Source: an uncultured Lachnospiraceae bacterium
Lineage (GTDB): Bacteria > Bacillota > Clostridia > Lachnospirales > Lachnospiraceae
NCBI GenBank assembly: GCA_947037115.1
Contig: CAMQTN010000033.1
Location: 1 to 32,823, forward strand
Length of the DNA stretch: 32,823 bases
Direction: 5' to 3'
Part shown: positions 1 through 7,384 of the stretch, one piece after another
Position numbering within the stretch: the first letter of the stretch is position 1
How the letters are laid out: every line of letters starts with the position of its first letter
The notes under the pieces: generated by a model
What the model saw: only the letters and a program-made list of their open reading frames with translations
What the model was told of the DNA's origin: nothing
Databases searched by the model: none
Made by a program: the position numbers and the translations under genes

Positions 1-55
1 GCACAGCACAGCACAGCACAGCACAGCACAGCACAGCACAGCACAGCACAGCACA
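1..55. repeat. Pentanucleotide tandem repeat (GCACA) x11
   Basis: Eleven perfect, uninterrupted copies of GCACA run from the window edge, so the true copy number may be larger. The unit contains no stop codon in any frame and would encode a cycling Ala-Gln-His-Ser-Thr peptide if translated on the plus strand. A plus-strand gene entering from upstream would end at TGA 57-59, TAA 68-70 or TGA 125-127, depending on frame. Whether this is the 3' end of a gene or intergenic cannot be decided here. A 5-bp unit shifts the reading frame when copy number changes. Confidence 0.9.
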
Positions 56-94
56 TTGATCATACCGTAAATATTTATTGGGGGAATATCGGGA

Positions 95-148
95 AAAGAC
101 AGGATTCTTTTTCGTTACTTTTAGTATGAAAAAGAATGCTGTCTTTTT
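95..148 (+). terminator. Strong rho-independent terminator of an upstream gene
   Basis: A 19-nt left arm (95-113) pairs with 128-146 with a single mismatch around a 14-nt loop, and the right arm runs into five T residues (144-148). It probably ends transcription of a gene lying left of the window. It sits directly before the structured RNA at 154-411, so that RNA would need its own promoter or read-through. Confidence 0.75.
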
Positions 149-153
149 GTTAT

Positions 154-411
154 GGGTCGGATAGACCCTGTTGAGTGCATTGGAGTTTCTCAACAGAGAA
201 ACGGAAGACCCTTTTAAGGGTCAGGGCTAAGTAGTACAAACGCCCCTTTAGGGGCAGCAACGAGTCAAAAGCAATGTGGTTTGAACGGGGCCGTGGGAAG
301 ACTTCAATGAGCAGGCTTCCCATGGTCATAAAGAGAAAGCCAGCGTCTTGAGACGCAGCCAAGTAGGGCGGACTTAGAGCCCGCGTCCCGAGCCACCCGT
401 TTTACAGGTGG
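154..411 (+). ncRNA. HEARO / omega-RNA-like structured RNA (IsrB/IscB-type guide scaffold)
   Basis: About 260 nt of non-coding sequence forms a chain of stem-loops: 154-158 with 164-168; 169-175 with 189-195; 207-211 with 218-222; 242-246 with 251-255; 291-300 with 315-324; 343-347 with 352-356; and a terminal hairpin 393-397 with 407-411. Unpaired blocks between them (GGGCTAAGTAG, CAGCAACGAGTC, GCAATGTGGTTTGAACGG, CCGTGGGAAG, AAGTAGGGCGG) match my memory of the conserved core of HEARO RNAs, the scaffolds used by IsrB/IscB nucleases. In those systems the guide is the 5' flank of the scaffold, here roughly 134-153. No IsrB/IscB ORF lies in the window, and an FHA gene starts 42 nt downstream. 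The boundaries are estimates and the identification is by recognition, not search. Another large structured RNA class is the alternative. Confidence 0.65.
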
Positions 412-452
412 GGGCGACTGTATATAAAAATAATTATGGAGGGGTGGAAACG

Positions 453-857
453 ATGCAAAGCTACATGTGGATTCTTGTTCTGATCTTTGCGGCGGCTGTC
501 ATTACTTATCTGAGAAGCGTCAGGACAAAGGAAGAAGATAACAGCGGAGACGAGCGGTATCTGATCGGAATGGGAGGGATTTATAAAGGACAGACTTTTC
601 CAATCGGGAAGGAGATCGTCATCGGCAGAGACGCCAATCAGTGCGGCATCATTTATCCGAACGGCACAAAAGGCGTCAGTTCCGTACATTGTAAAGTCAA
701 AATTGAAAAGGAACGGGTAGCGCTGATCGATCTGGCTTCCAGTTACGGGACGTTTCGTGACAACGGAGAGCGGCTGTCACCCAATATGATTTACTATCTG
801 GGGCCGGGCGACGGTTTTTACATGGGCGACGCGGAAAATACATTTTTGGTGAAGTAA
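453..857 (+). CDS. Membrane-anchored FHA-domain protein
   Basis: A 134-residue protein. The start at 453 is chosen because GGAGGGG at 438-444 sits 8 nt before it; the longer GTG start at 408 would run back into the structured RNA. Residues about 4-20 are a hydrophobic helix (WILVLIFAAAVITYL), followed by a charged linker and an FHA domain (about 35-134). The FHA signature residues are present: Gly58-Arg59, Ser76/Ser77 with His79, and the SSYGT block near 96-100. The domain should bind phosphothreonine peptides on the cytoplasmic side. The FHA domain is a close relative of the one inside the next gene (shared KG-SS-HC and SSYGTF-NGERL patterns), suggesting duplication. It is the first gene of the kinase/phosphatase locus. 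The binding partner is not known. Confidence 0.85.
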   Translation: MQSYMWILVLIFAAAVITYLRSVRTKEEDNSGDERYLIGMGGIYKGQTFPIGKEIVIGRDANQCGIIYPNGTKGVSSVHCKVKIEKERVALIDLASSYGTFRDNGERLSPNMIYYLGPGDGFYMGDAENTFLVK

Positions 858-877
858 AAGAGGAGGATTAGTGGAAA

Positions 878-2869
878 ATGAGTCGGGATACAAAGGATAT
901 CTTTCAAGGAAAGAAATTTAAGTGGTCAAATATTTTTTCGGGTTTTAATTCCGTAAAGACAAGGGAGGAAAAAGAGCGGCAGTTTATGGCGGGACTGCCG
1001 GGGAATGTGCCTTATGAGAGCGATATGATACAGGAGTGGACGCCGCCGTTTTTGTTTTACAAGTTTTTTATTTACAGTCTGGTAATGCTTGTACTGATCT
1101 TGGTGTGCGGTTACATGTATGGGTTCGGGAAAGCGCTCCTTGTCAGCGCGGCGCCCTATATGATTCCCGTGACAATGCTCATACTTATATGGGAATTGAA
1201 TATTCCGCGCAATATCTCCGTCATGGACATATTATACATAGCGGTTTTCAGCGGTATTTCCGCTTATTTTGTGGTTTTCTTTGTACAGGATATCACGGGG
1301 ATCGGTTATACGGACAGCTCTGTTTTTACGATTCCGCTGCTTACTGTTTTGGCAAAAACGCTTTTGGTATGTATCTTTTTAAGAAAAAAGAGCAGAGGCT
1401 ATGGCTTAAACGGTCTGGCAATAGGCGCGGCGGTGGGAGCCGGTTATGCGATTCTGACGCTGGCGGACGATATGTATTACCTGGCGGAGTATGCGGGTGA
1501 GATTACAGGTGTTATGGGACTCGTTGTGGTTCGGTTTGTTATGGTCTTGGGCGGCGATATTATATGGACGGCCGCGATAGGCAGCGCGCTTGCGCTGGCA
1601 AAAGGCAAAGAAACATTGAAGGCGAAACACCTTGGCAACAGTCTTTTCCTGATCTGTCTCATTGGCACCTATTTGATAGAAACGCTGTGGAACTATGATA
1701 TTACCAGTTTCTTTGCCCGTTTTGCGGACAGCAAAGTGGCGATGGGAATCTACACGGTTCTGTATGTGTATCAGGGAAAGAACATACTGCTGATGATTCT
1801 TTCATGGGCGCTGTTTTTCTTTATTGCAAGGAAGGGTGTTGAGCAGGCGATTGACATTGCGGGGCAGGCGAAGGCCGACAAGCGGAACTGGGACAGCAAG
1901 ATTGCGGCGAATTATTCCGGGAAGGCGGATATTTTTGGCATAAGCGGCGCACATGCGGGAAAAAAATTTACGAGCGGATCGGGCGCGCTTGTCTTTGGAC
2001 GGGATAAATCATGCGGCGTCAGGTTTGCGGGCGATGCTAAGGGAATCAGCTCTATCCACTGTGAGATCAGAAAACAGGGTGACAATTATGTGCTGATTGA
2101 TAAAAACTCCTCTTACGGGACATTTTGGAAAAACGGAGAGCGGCTGGAGCCGGGCAAACCCTATGTGCTACAGGATGGTATGGAGTTTTACCTCGCCTCC
2201 GAGGAGAATGCATATAAGGCGGGCATAACGAAAGAGCAGGCTGCGGCGTTACAGGGGGAGATACAGTACGGCAGACGAACCAACGAGATTGACGGTGTGG
2301 AGAGGTCTGGACAGAACGTCTATGTTGCCTGTGCGGTCATTCTGGCGGTTACTTTTCTTGCCTTCTATATGGTGTCGGAGGGCGCCGCAGGGCTGATCGG
2401 CGGGCGGGGGCAGGCGCAGGAGGCCAACAACGACACCTACTTTGGCGCGTGGCGGACGGATCAATCGTTTGATGTGAAGGATCTCATCATCAATCATATA
2501 GACAATGTGTTCAGCATAGCCGAAATACAGTTTTTTAAGGAAAGCAAGGCGAACGGCATTACATTCACACAGGACGATATGGCATACTTCACTTACAATG
2601 GCGTGGCGATCGACTATGCTAAATTTAAATGCAGCAAGGTGGATGATTCCACGCTTCATATGCATTTTAACTATGATTCCTTTGAGGCCAGTGCAAATGC
2701 AGGTGTGGAAGCAGGAGTGAACGTTGTCGTGGCGGAGGCGAAAGCGAATGCCGGCGTGGGAATCAGCAAAACGATGGGGGATGAGACTGGCTTCGACGTG
2801 AAATATCAGGTGGACGGAAACACCATGCAGATCGACATTGCGGGGCTGCATCTGGATCTGTATAAATAA
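878..2869 (+). CDS. PrsW-like multi-pass membrane protein with internal FHA domain and C-terminal ectodomain
   Basis: A 663-residue protein with AGGAGG at 861-866, 11 nt before the ATG. Residues about 57-320 hold roughly eight hydrophobic segments. The phrases WELNIPRN (Glu106), GAAVGAGYAILTLADD (Asp197-Asp198) and GGDIIWTAAIG (Asp227) resemble PrsW-type intramembrane protease motifs. However, aspartates stand where PrsW proteins normally have Glu and the catalytic His, so activity is doubtful. A cytoplasmic FHA domain follows (about 350-445: Arg375, Ser391/392, His394, NSSYGTF at 410-416), then one membrane helix (about 481-499). The last 150 or so residues are an outer domain with an Ala/Gly/Val-rich stretch that I do not recognise. 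It may couple an outside signal to phosphopeptide binding inside. The PrsW link is an inference from motif spacing. Confidence 0.75.
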   Translation: MSRDTKDIFQGKKFKWSNIFSGFNSVKTREEKERQFMAGLPGNVPYESDMIQEWTPPFLFYKFFIYSLVMLVLILVCGYMYGFGKALLVSAAPYMIPVTMLILIWELNIPRNISVMDILYIAVFSGISAYFVVFFVQDITGIGYTDSSVFTIPLLTVLAKTLLVCIFLRKKSRGYGLNGLAIGAAVGAGYAILTLADDMYYLAEYAGEITGVMGLVVVRFVMVLGGDIIWTAAIGSALALAKGKETLKAKHLGNSLFLICLIGTYLIETLWNYDITSFFARFADSKVAMGIYTVLYVYQGKNILLMILSWALFFFIARKGVEQAIDIAGQAKADKRNWDSKIAANYSGKADIFGISGAHAGKKFTSGSGALVFGRDKSCGVRFAGDAKGISSIHCEIRKQGDNYVLIDKNSSYGTFWKNGERLEPGKPYVLQDGMEFYLASEENAYKAGITKEQAAALQGEIQYGRRTNEIDGVERSGQNVYVACAVILAVTFLAFYMVSEGAAGLIGGRGQAQEANNDTYFGAWRTDQSFDVKDLIINHIDNVFSIAEIQFFKESKANGITFTQDDMAYFTYNGVAIDYAKFKCSKVDDSTLHMHFNYDSFEASANAGVEAGVNVVVAEAKANAGVGISKTMGDETGFDVKYQVDGNTMQIDIAGLHLDLYK

Positions 2870-3039
2870 ATCATAACTTTTCGGAATCTCAATGAATGAG
2901 ATTCCAACTGAAAATTGACAACTGAATATCGTGCAGGAAAAGAAATTTGTGAGAAATGGACATAAACATTGGACATAGTGGTACTATGCCTTGGAAAATC
3001 TTATGGAGTCGTTTAAGATATCCTTATTAGGCGGTGAAT

Positions 3040-3480
3040 CCTAATAATAATTCTTGAAATTTATAGTCTTCTTTCTCATGCCTGTTAGAGCGTTCCGCAG
3101 AAGTCTTTCTGTCATATTCCTTTTTTCCATGAGATGCTGTCCCTTGGCGGTATGTTAAACAACCTTGGATTGTCATCGGTGAAGATGTGTACGGTTCTTC
3201 CGTATTTCGCCGGTGGACAAGGATGCTCACAGAAATAACCAAGTTTCCGATTCGATTTAGGACACCGGTATTTTGCCCGGTGTTGAGGTCGATAAAAGGA
3301 GTTATATTTTCCTGCCTGCAGTATTCATAGACAGCATAAGCATCATGGGCGGAATCCCTACCAAATGCGTGAAAAGAAATCATAAAAAGTGCCGACACCA
3401 GGGGTATCCCCGAAAGGGAATCCGTCTGGGAAAGATCGAGAAACCAGAACTGCACGATATAGTTCCAGGTGCTTTTTGGG
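3040..3480 (-). pseudogene. Degraded DDE transposase remnant
   Basis: Reading the minus strand gives disconnected pieces of a common clostridial DDE transposase: DSAHDAYAVYEYC...ITPFIDLN (about 3356-3290), then in a shifted frame CEHPC...KYGRTVHIF...NPRLFNIPPRDS (about 3240-3130), then back in the first frame KKEYDRKTSAERSNRHEKEDYKF (about 3130-3057). The family normally continues with a C-terminal tail ending in HLDAW, which is missing. The stretch between FIDLN and the cysteine-rich block is shortened and the N-terminal half is absent. It is therefore a broken, non-functional insertion-sequence relic by at least two frameshifts and deletions. The remaining intergenic sequence (2870-3039, 3481-3559) shows only an 8-bp hairpin at 2883-2905 without a T-run. 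Confidence 0.75.
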
Positions 3481-3559
3481 GATAGGGATCTGAAAGCATT
3501 ATAAAATCAGGGCTGAAGATTCCGAGAAGTTATAATCAGAAAAAGGAGGAATGGACAGA

Positions 3560-4171
3560 ATGGAGATGAAAAAATGTGAGAGAGGACATTACTATGACGC
3601 GTCTGTTCATGCGGAGTGTCCTTACTGCATGAATGAAAATAACGTGGGAAGCATGGACAGAACGATGGCGCTGGATGCGTCGGTGGGAAATGACAAAACA
3701 ATGCCGCTTGGTCAGGTGGCTTCCGACAGGAATCTGACCAGGCCGCTTTTTGCCGCTGTACAGGATGCGGGCGACGACGATGGCAGAACCGTTGCGCTGA
3801 TTCAGAGCGATATGGGAATCGACCCTGTGGTTGGCTGGCTGGTTTGTCTGGCAGGGAAGGAAAAAGGAAGGGATTACAGAATCCATTCGGATAATAATTA
3901 TGTCGGCCGCAGTGAAAAAATGGACATCTGCATACGGGGAGACGAGACGATATCGAGGGAAAATCAGGCGGTGATTACATACGATACCAGCGATAACCAC
4001 TATTACTTTTCGCCGGGAGACGGGAGAAGCATTGTCAGAGTGAACAATCAGGCTGTTTTTCAGACGGTGGAATTACAGGCGTATGATAGGGTCGTGATCG
4101 GAAAGACAGAGCTGCTGTTTATACCTTTGTGTGGAGAAAAATTTGCATGGGAAAAAGATTCGGAATTTTAA
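3560..4171 (+). CDS. Zinc-ribbon + FHA adaptor protein with repeated Thr motifs
   Basis: A 203-residue soluble protein. The ATG at 3551 sits only 1 nt from GGAGG (3545-3549), so the ATG at 3560 (10 nt spacing) is preferred. Residues 6-23 carry Cys6, His10, Cys20 and Cys23 (CERGH...CPYC), a small metal-binding ribbon also found in spirit at the start of both kinases. Residues 30-80 are a flexible linker with three similar motifs: DRTMAL (Thr35), DKTMPL (Thr47) and GRTVAL (Thr77). These are candidate phosphorylation sites. An FHA domain follows (about 92-190) with VGRS, but the usual Ser-x-x-His is SREN, so the conserved His is replaced by Asn. It overlaps the next gene by 25 nt. A GarA/OdhI-like switch is a tempting comparison, not a proven one. 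Confidence 0.8.
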   Translation: MEMKKCERGHYYDASVHAECPYCMNENNVGSMDRTMALDASVGNDKTMPLGQVASDRNLTRPLFAAVQDAGDDDGRTVALIQSDMGIDPVVGWLVCLAGKEKGRDYRIHSDNNYVGRSEKMDICIRGDETISRENQAVITYDTSDNHYYFSPGDGRSIVRVNNQAVFQTVELQAYDRVVIGKTELLFIPLCGEKFAWEKDSEF

Positions 4172-4998
4172 GAAGAAAAAAGACGGAGACGGAAGCCACG
4201 CTTGATCTGGGATATGAAAAATCATATCAGATAGAGACGCCGGAAGGCTGTGGCGTGCGGATCGGGAAACTGCATGGAGTCGGCAAACGGAATAAACAGC
4301 AGGATGCGTTTGGCATTTCGGATTTGAAGGATGAAGTGATAGAGAGCAAAGGCATTCTTGTGATCCTTGCGGACGGTATGGGTGGACTTGCGGCCGGGGA
4401 AAAGGCAAGCATGGCTACGGTGATTTCTTGTCTGAATTATTTTGAAACCCACGATATGGACGAGGAGACGCCGGCGCGTTTTGTGGATATGGCGGAAAAT
4501 GCCAACAGGGAAGTGAAGGAGGTACTCGGGGCTGACAGTGGTTCGAGCGGTTCCACGCTGGCGGCAGTTCTTGTCAAGGGGCAGAATGTATTCTGGGCTT
4601 CCGTGGGGGATAGCAGAATTTTTCACTGCCGTGACGGAGTGCTCACGCAGGTGAGCAGGGATCACAATTACGCGGCACAGCTGCGGGAAATGGCGGAGGC
4701 GGGAGAAGTGGACGCGCAGGAGGCGCTCCGCGATCCGCAGCGCAATGCGCTTACCAGTTACATAGGAATCAGTTCTCTGGAAAAGATTGATTATAATGAG
4801 GAGGCGCTGGAGGCCGAGAGTGGGGACAGGATACTCTTGCTCTCGGATGGCGTATATAATTCGGTGACAAAGGAGGAACTGACGGAGTCTATGGAGCTTC
4901 CTCTGGGAAAAGCCATGATGCATATAGGAATGCAGGTGGAAGAAAAGCGGAAAAAGAATCAGGACAATTATACGGCAGTCGTGCTGGAGATAGTATAG
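4147..4998 (+). CDS. PP2C-family Ser/Thr protein phosphatase (first copy)
   Basis: A 283-residue cytoplasmic phosphatase predicted to remove phosphate from Ser/Thr residues using two metal ions. The start at 4147 is favoured over GTG 4129 because GGAGA lies about 10 nt upstream, inside the end of the FHA gene. PP2C motifs occur in order: QQDAF (Asp53), ADGMGG (Asp76), SGSTLAAVL, ASVGDSR followed by SRDHN, LLLSDGVYNSV and QDNYT near the C-terminus. All metal-binding Asp positions appear intact. It has no membrane segment; the first 30 or so residues are a basic extension. It is translationally coupled to the FHA adaptor and probably reverses phosphorylation by the two downstream kinases. Confidence 0.92.
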   Translation: MGKRFGILRRKKTETEATLDLGYEKSYQIETPEGCGVRIGKLHGVGKRNKQQDAFGISDLKDEVIESKGILVILADGMGGLAAGEKASMATVISCLNYFETHDMDEETPARFVDMAENANREVKEVLGADSGSSGSTLAAVLVKGQNVFWASVGDSRIFHCRDGVLTQVSRDHNYAAQLREMAEAGEVDAQEALRDPQRNALTSYIGISSLEKIDYNEEALEAESGDRILLLSDGVYNSVTKEELTESMELPLGKAMMHIGMQVEEKRKKNQDNYTAVVLEIV

Positions 4999-5017
4999 CA
5001 CGGAGGGTAAGAGTGAG

Positions 5018-5758
5018 ATGATTACAGGGAAAGGGTATACCGACAGAGGCGGCAGGGAATACAACGAGGATGCCGGATTCTTCTGTATTGCGGGTGAGCA
5101 GGGATATGCGGTCATGGCGGATGGTCTGGGCGGTCATGGAGGCGGCGATCTGGCTTCTCAGACCGCCGCAAATATCCTGAAAAGCTGTATCAGGGACTGG
5201 CCGGCGGAACAGACGCTTAGCGGGGAAACGCTGGAAGAATGGATTGCAAGGGCAAATGAGGCTGTGATAGGGCTGCAGACCGAACAATGCCGGATGAAGA
5301 CAACGCTGGCATTGTTGTGTGTGGACGAGCGGGCGGGAATCGCGCGTCTTGCGCATGTGGGGGACAGCCGCATCTATTATTTCAGAGACGGAAAGTATGA
5401 GTTTTGTACGTTTGATCACAGCGTATCCAGGATGGCGGTTTTGGCAGGTGAAATTGGCTGGGAAGAAATCCGTTTTCACACGGACAGAAATAAATTGTTA
5501 CGGGCAATCGGAAAATCGGAGGAAGTGAAGGCGGAAATGAAGGAAATGCAATTAGATAACGGTTCTAATCATTCTTTTCTGCTGTGTACGGACGGTTTTT
5601 GGGAATATGTGACAGAGGAAGAAATGGAGAAGACGCTGCAGCTTGCGGAGTCGCCGGGGGAATGGATTGAAAAAATGCGTGCTTATTTGGAGAGCAGGAC
5701 AGGAGAGGGAGACGACAACAATTCTGCCATTGCGGTCTGGATTACAGATAGGAAATAA
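5018..5758 (+). CDS. PP2C-family Ser/Thr protein phosphatase (second copy)
   Basis: A 246-residue soluble phosphatase with GGAGGG at 5002-5007, 10 nt before the ATG and 19 nt after the first phosphatase gene. Its motifs are YNEDAG (Glu17, Asp18), ADGLGGHGGG (Asp35), KTTLALL, HVGDSRIYYF, FDHSVSRM, LLCTDGFWEYVTEEEM and DDNNSAIAVW. It is compact, essentially only the catalytic core, and diverged from the first copy (DGLGG instead of DGMGG). It therefore looks like an old paralogue rather than a recent duplicate. Two phosphatases facing two kinases and four FHA domains suggest either substrate specialisation or one enzyme per kinase; the sequence cannot decide. Confidence 0.92.
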   Translation: MITGKGYTDRGGREYNEDAGFFCIAGEQGYAVMADGLGGHGGGDLASQTAANILKSCIRDWPAEQTLSGETLEEWIARANEAVIGLQTEQCRMKTTLALLCVDERAGIARLAHVGDSRIYYFRDGKYEFCTFDHSVSRMAVLAGEIGWEEIRFHTDRNKLLRAIGKSEEVKAEMKEMQLDNGSNHSFLLCTDGFWEYVTEEEMEKTLQLAESPGEWIEKMRAYLESRTGEGDDNNSAIAVWITDRK

Positions 5759-5781
5759 GAGGGAAAGGAACAGACGTTAAA

Positions 5782-7377
5782 ATGAAAAAGGGAAAAGCGG
5801 TGATAATGGTTTGGCTGGGCATTCTTATGCTGTGTTCATGGGGAATGCGGCCGGTATTGGCACAAAACACGCTACAGATAGGGATAGACCAGTATGAGGT
5901 GACAGAGGAGGGAAAAATCACTGTCTTTGTGAATCAGAATGAGGTGGACGGCTTTGTGCCGTCGAAAACGGAGAGCGCCCTCCTGATTGGGAAAAATACC
6001 CTGCAGATAGAGGATATTAAGACCCTGCGAGAAAGGAAGGAGCCAATCACCTTTCTGTGTCTTGTCGATATTTCCGGGTCGATGACGGAGGACGGCATTG
6101 CACAGACAAAGAACGTGTTGAAGCAGTTTGTGGAGGCGAAGGAGGCGGAGGACAATTTCTGCATTACGACAATGGGAAATGACGTGACATCTTCTGGCTT
6201 CCTGACAGATCGCGATAAACTGATGGAGACGGTGGATGGCATTGTGCGTATCGGTACGGAAGATACCAATTTATATTACAGTATTACCGAAGCGCTGAAT
6301 GTGCTGAAGACGGACAAGGCGGTACATAAGAAGCGCTGTCTTGTGATCTTTTCAGATGGAGAGGATGACCAGAAGAAGGGAATTACGCGCAAGGAAGCGG
6401 AGGACGCGGTAAAGGACAGCCATATTCCTGTGTTTACGGTGATGCTTACAGGCAATAAATTGAAGGATGCGGAAGAGAGCGCCAAGATACTGGGGAGCTT
6501 TGCCAGAAATTCCGCGGGCGGGGAGCATTATGCGCCTCCTTTGGAGACGGGAACCGCCTACGAGGATATCTGTGCGGGTGTCAACGGCCGCCTTCGGTCA
6601 AGCGTTGTGGTGAGCGGCAGCTTGGAGGAAATCAAGGAAGTAGGGGACGACACGGTATATATCGGCGTAACCTTGTCAGACGGGGCAAGGGAGGCGTCCG
6701 ACGGCATTACGGTTCCGGCAGGGACGATTCTGGAGGCGATCGAGGCCATGGATGAGGCAAGAAAAGCTGCGGATGTCAAGGTGACGGTTGTCAATGAGCA
6801 TGGGGAGCCGGAGCCTCAGGAGGAGAAAACGAGCCGTCTGCCGGTGATCGGGATTGTCGTGTTAGTGCTTGTACTCATTCTTGCTCTGGTGATTCTTTTA
6901 ATCCGAAAAAGAGGAGAAGACAGGGATGACGGGGAACAGGAGGAGTGGGACGACTATGACGGAAGAGAAATGACTGGGGCGGTAGCGGGCGTTTCCTATG
7001 ACGCCGTCACCGTGGCGGCAGACGATTTTACTGAGGCCGACAATGGACAGCCGGTGGCAGCCAGGAAAGGAAAGGATAAAGTGCGGATTACCTTATTCCA
7101 GATTGGGCCGGGTAAGACGGAAAATCATAGCCTTGTCGTAAAAGAGCGGGTAACGATAGGCAGGGACAAGAACTGTCAGCTTTCTCTTCCCAACGACACG
7201 GCGCTGTCAGGCAGACATTGTTCCCTTTTGTATCGCGGCAGCAGCGTATATGTCAGGGATGAGGAGTCTACAAACGGGACTTTTGTAAACGGCGTACCGG
7301 TTGTCGGGGAATATAAATTAGAGATGGATGATATTTTGCTGATTGGATCTTCTGAATATCGGATTACATGGGAATAG
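5782..7377 (+). CDS. Secreted-side VWA domain, membrane helix and cytoplasmic FHA domain
   Basis: A 531-residue type I membrane protein preceded by a GGGAAAGGA element. Residues 1-28 are a signal peptide (KKGK, hydrophobic core, VLAQ). A von Willebrand A domain (about 88-270) has an intact MIDAS: Asp96-x-Ser98-x-Ser100, a Thr in GTEDTN (159-162) and SDGEDD (Asp192), so it should bind a divalent metal and a protein ligand outside the cell. Residues about 354-374 are the membrane helix, then RKR and an acidic linker. A C-terminal FHA domain (about 435-531) has Gly460-Arg461, Ser476, His479 and TNGTF (497-501). The architecture joins outside ligand binding to inside phosphothreonine reading. VWA, PP2C and kinase together recall the TerY-P triad, but here the VWA is extracytoplasmic. 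Confidence 0.9.
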   Translation: MKKGKAVIMVWLGILMLCSWGMRPVLAQNTLQIGIDQYEVTEEGKITVFVNQNEVDGFVPSKTESALLIGKNTLQIEDIKTLRERKEPITFLCLVDISGSMTEDGIAQTKNVLKQFVEAKEAEDNFCITTMGNDVTSSGFLTDRDKLMETVDGIVRIGTEDTNLYYSITEALNVLKTDKAVHKKRCLVIFSDGEDDQKKGITRKEAEDAVKDSHIPVFTVMLTGNKLKDAEESAKILGSFARNSAGGEHYAPPLETGTAYEDICAGVNGRLRSSVVVSGSLEEIKEVGDDTVYIGVTLSDGAREASDGITVPAGTILEAIEAMDEARKAADVKVTVVNEHGEPEPQEEKTSRLPVIGIVVLVLVLILALVILLIRKRGEDRDDGEQEEWDDYDGREMTGAVAGVSYDAVTVAADDFTEADNGQPVAARKGKDKVRITLFQIGPGKTENHSLVVKERVTIGRDKNCQLSLPNDTALSGRHCSLLYRGSSVYVRDEESTNGTFVNGVPVVGEYKLEMDDILLIGSSEYRITWE

Positions 7378-7384
7378 AGCGTAT

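Noticed and set aside
1..55. CRISPR array
   Set aside because: The units are 5 bp with no spacers.
154..411. tmRNA, RNase P RNA or a group II intron remnant
   Set aside because: I see no tRNA-like ends or tag reading frame, no RNase P core motifs, and no domain V hairpin or reverse transcriptase; the conserved blocks fit HEARO better.
408..452. GTG start that extends the first FHA protein by 15 residues
   Set aside because: It reads through the terminal hairpin of the structured RNA and over the good GGAGGGG site; the ATG at 453 has ideal spacing.
2883..2905. Terminator after the PrsW-like gene
   Set aside because: It is an 8-bp hairpin with no T-run on either strand, so it is only mentioned in the relic entry.
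3273..3485. 70-codon plus-strand ORF opposite the transposase relic
   Set aside because: It is the antisense shadow of the relic, with no ribosome binding site or recognisable motif.
3500..3536. Promoter for the zinc-ribbon/FHA gene
   Set aside because: TATAAA (3500) and TATAAT (3531) occur, but neither has a credible -35 at 16-18 nt.
4222..5115. Long minus-strand ORF (297 codons) opposite the first phosphatase
   Set aside because: It is antisense to a PP2C gene with all catalytic motifs; the protein is low-complexity and unlike any family, a result of codon bias in the real gene.
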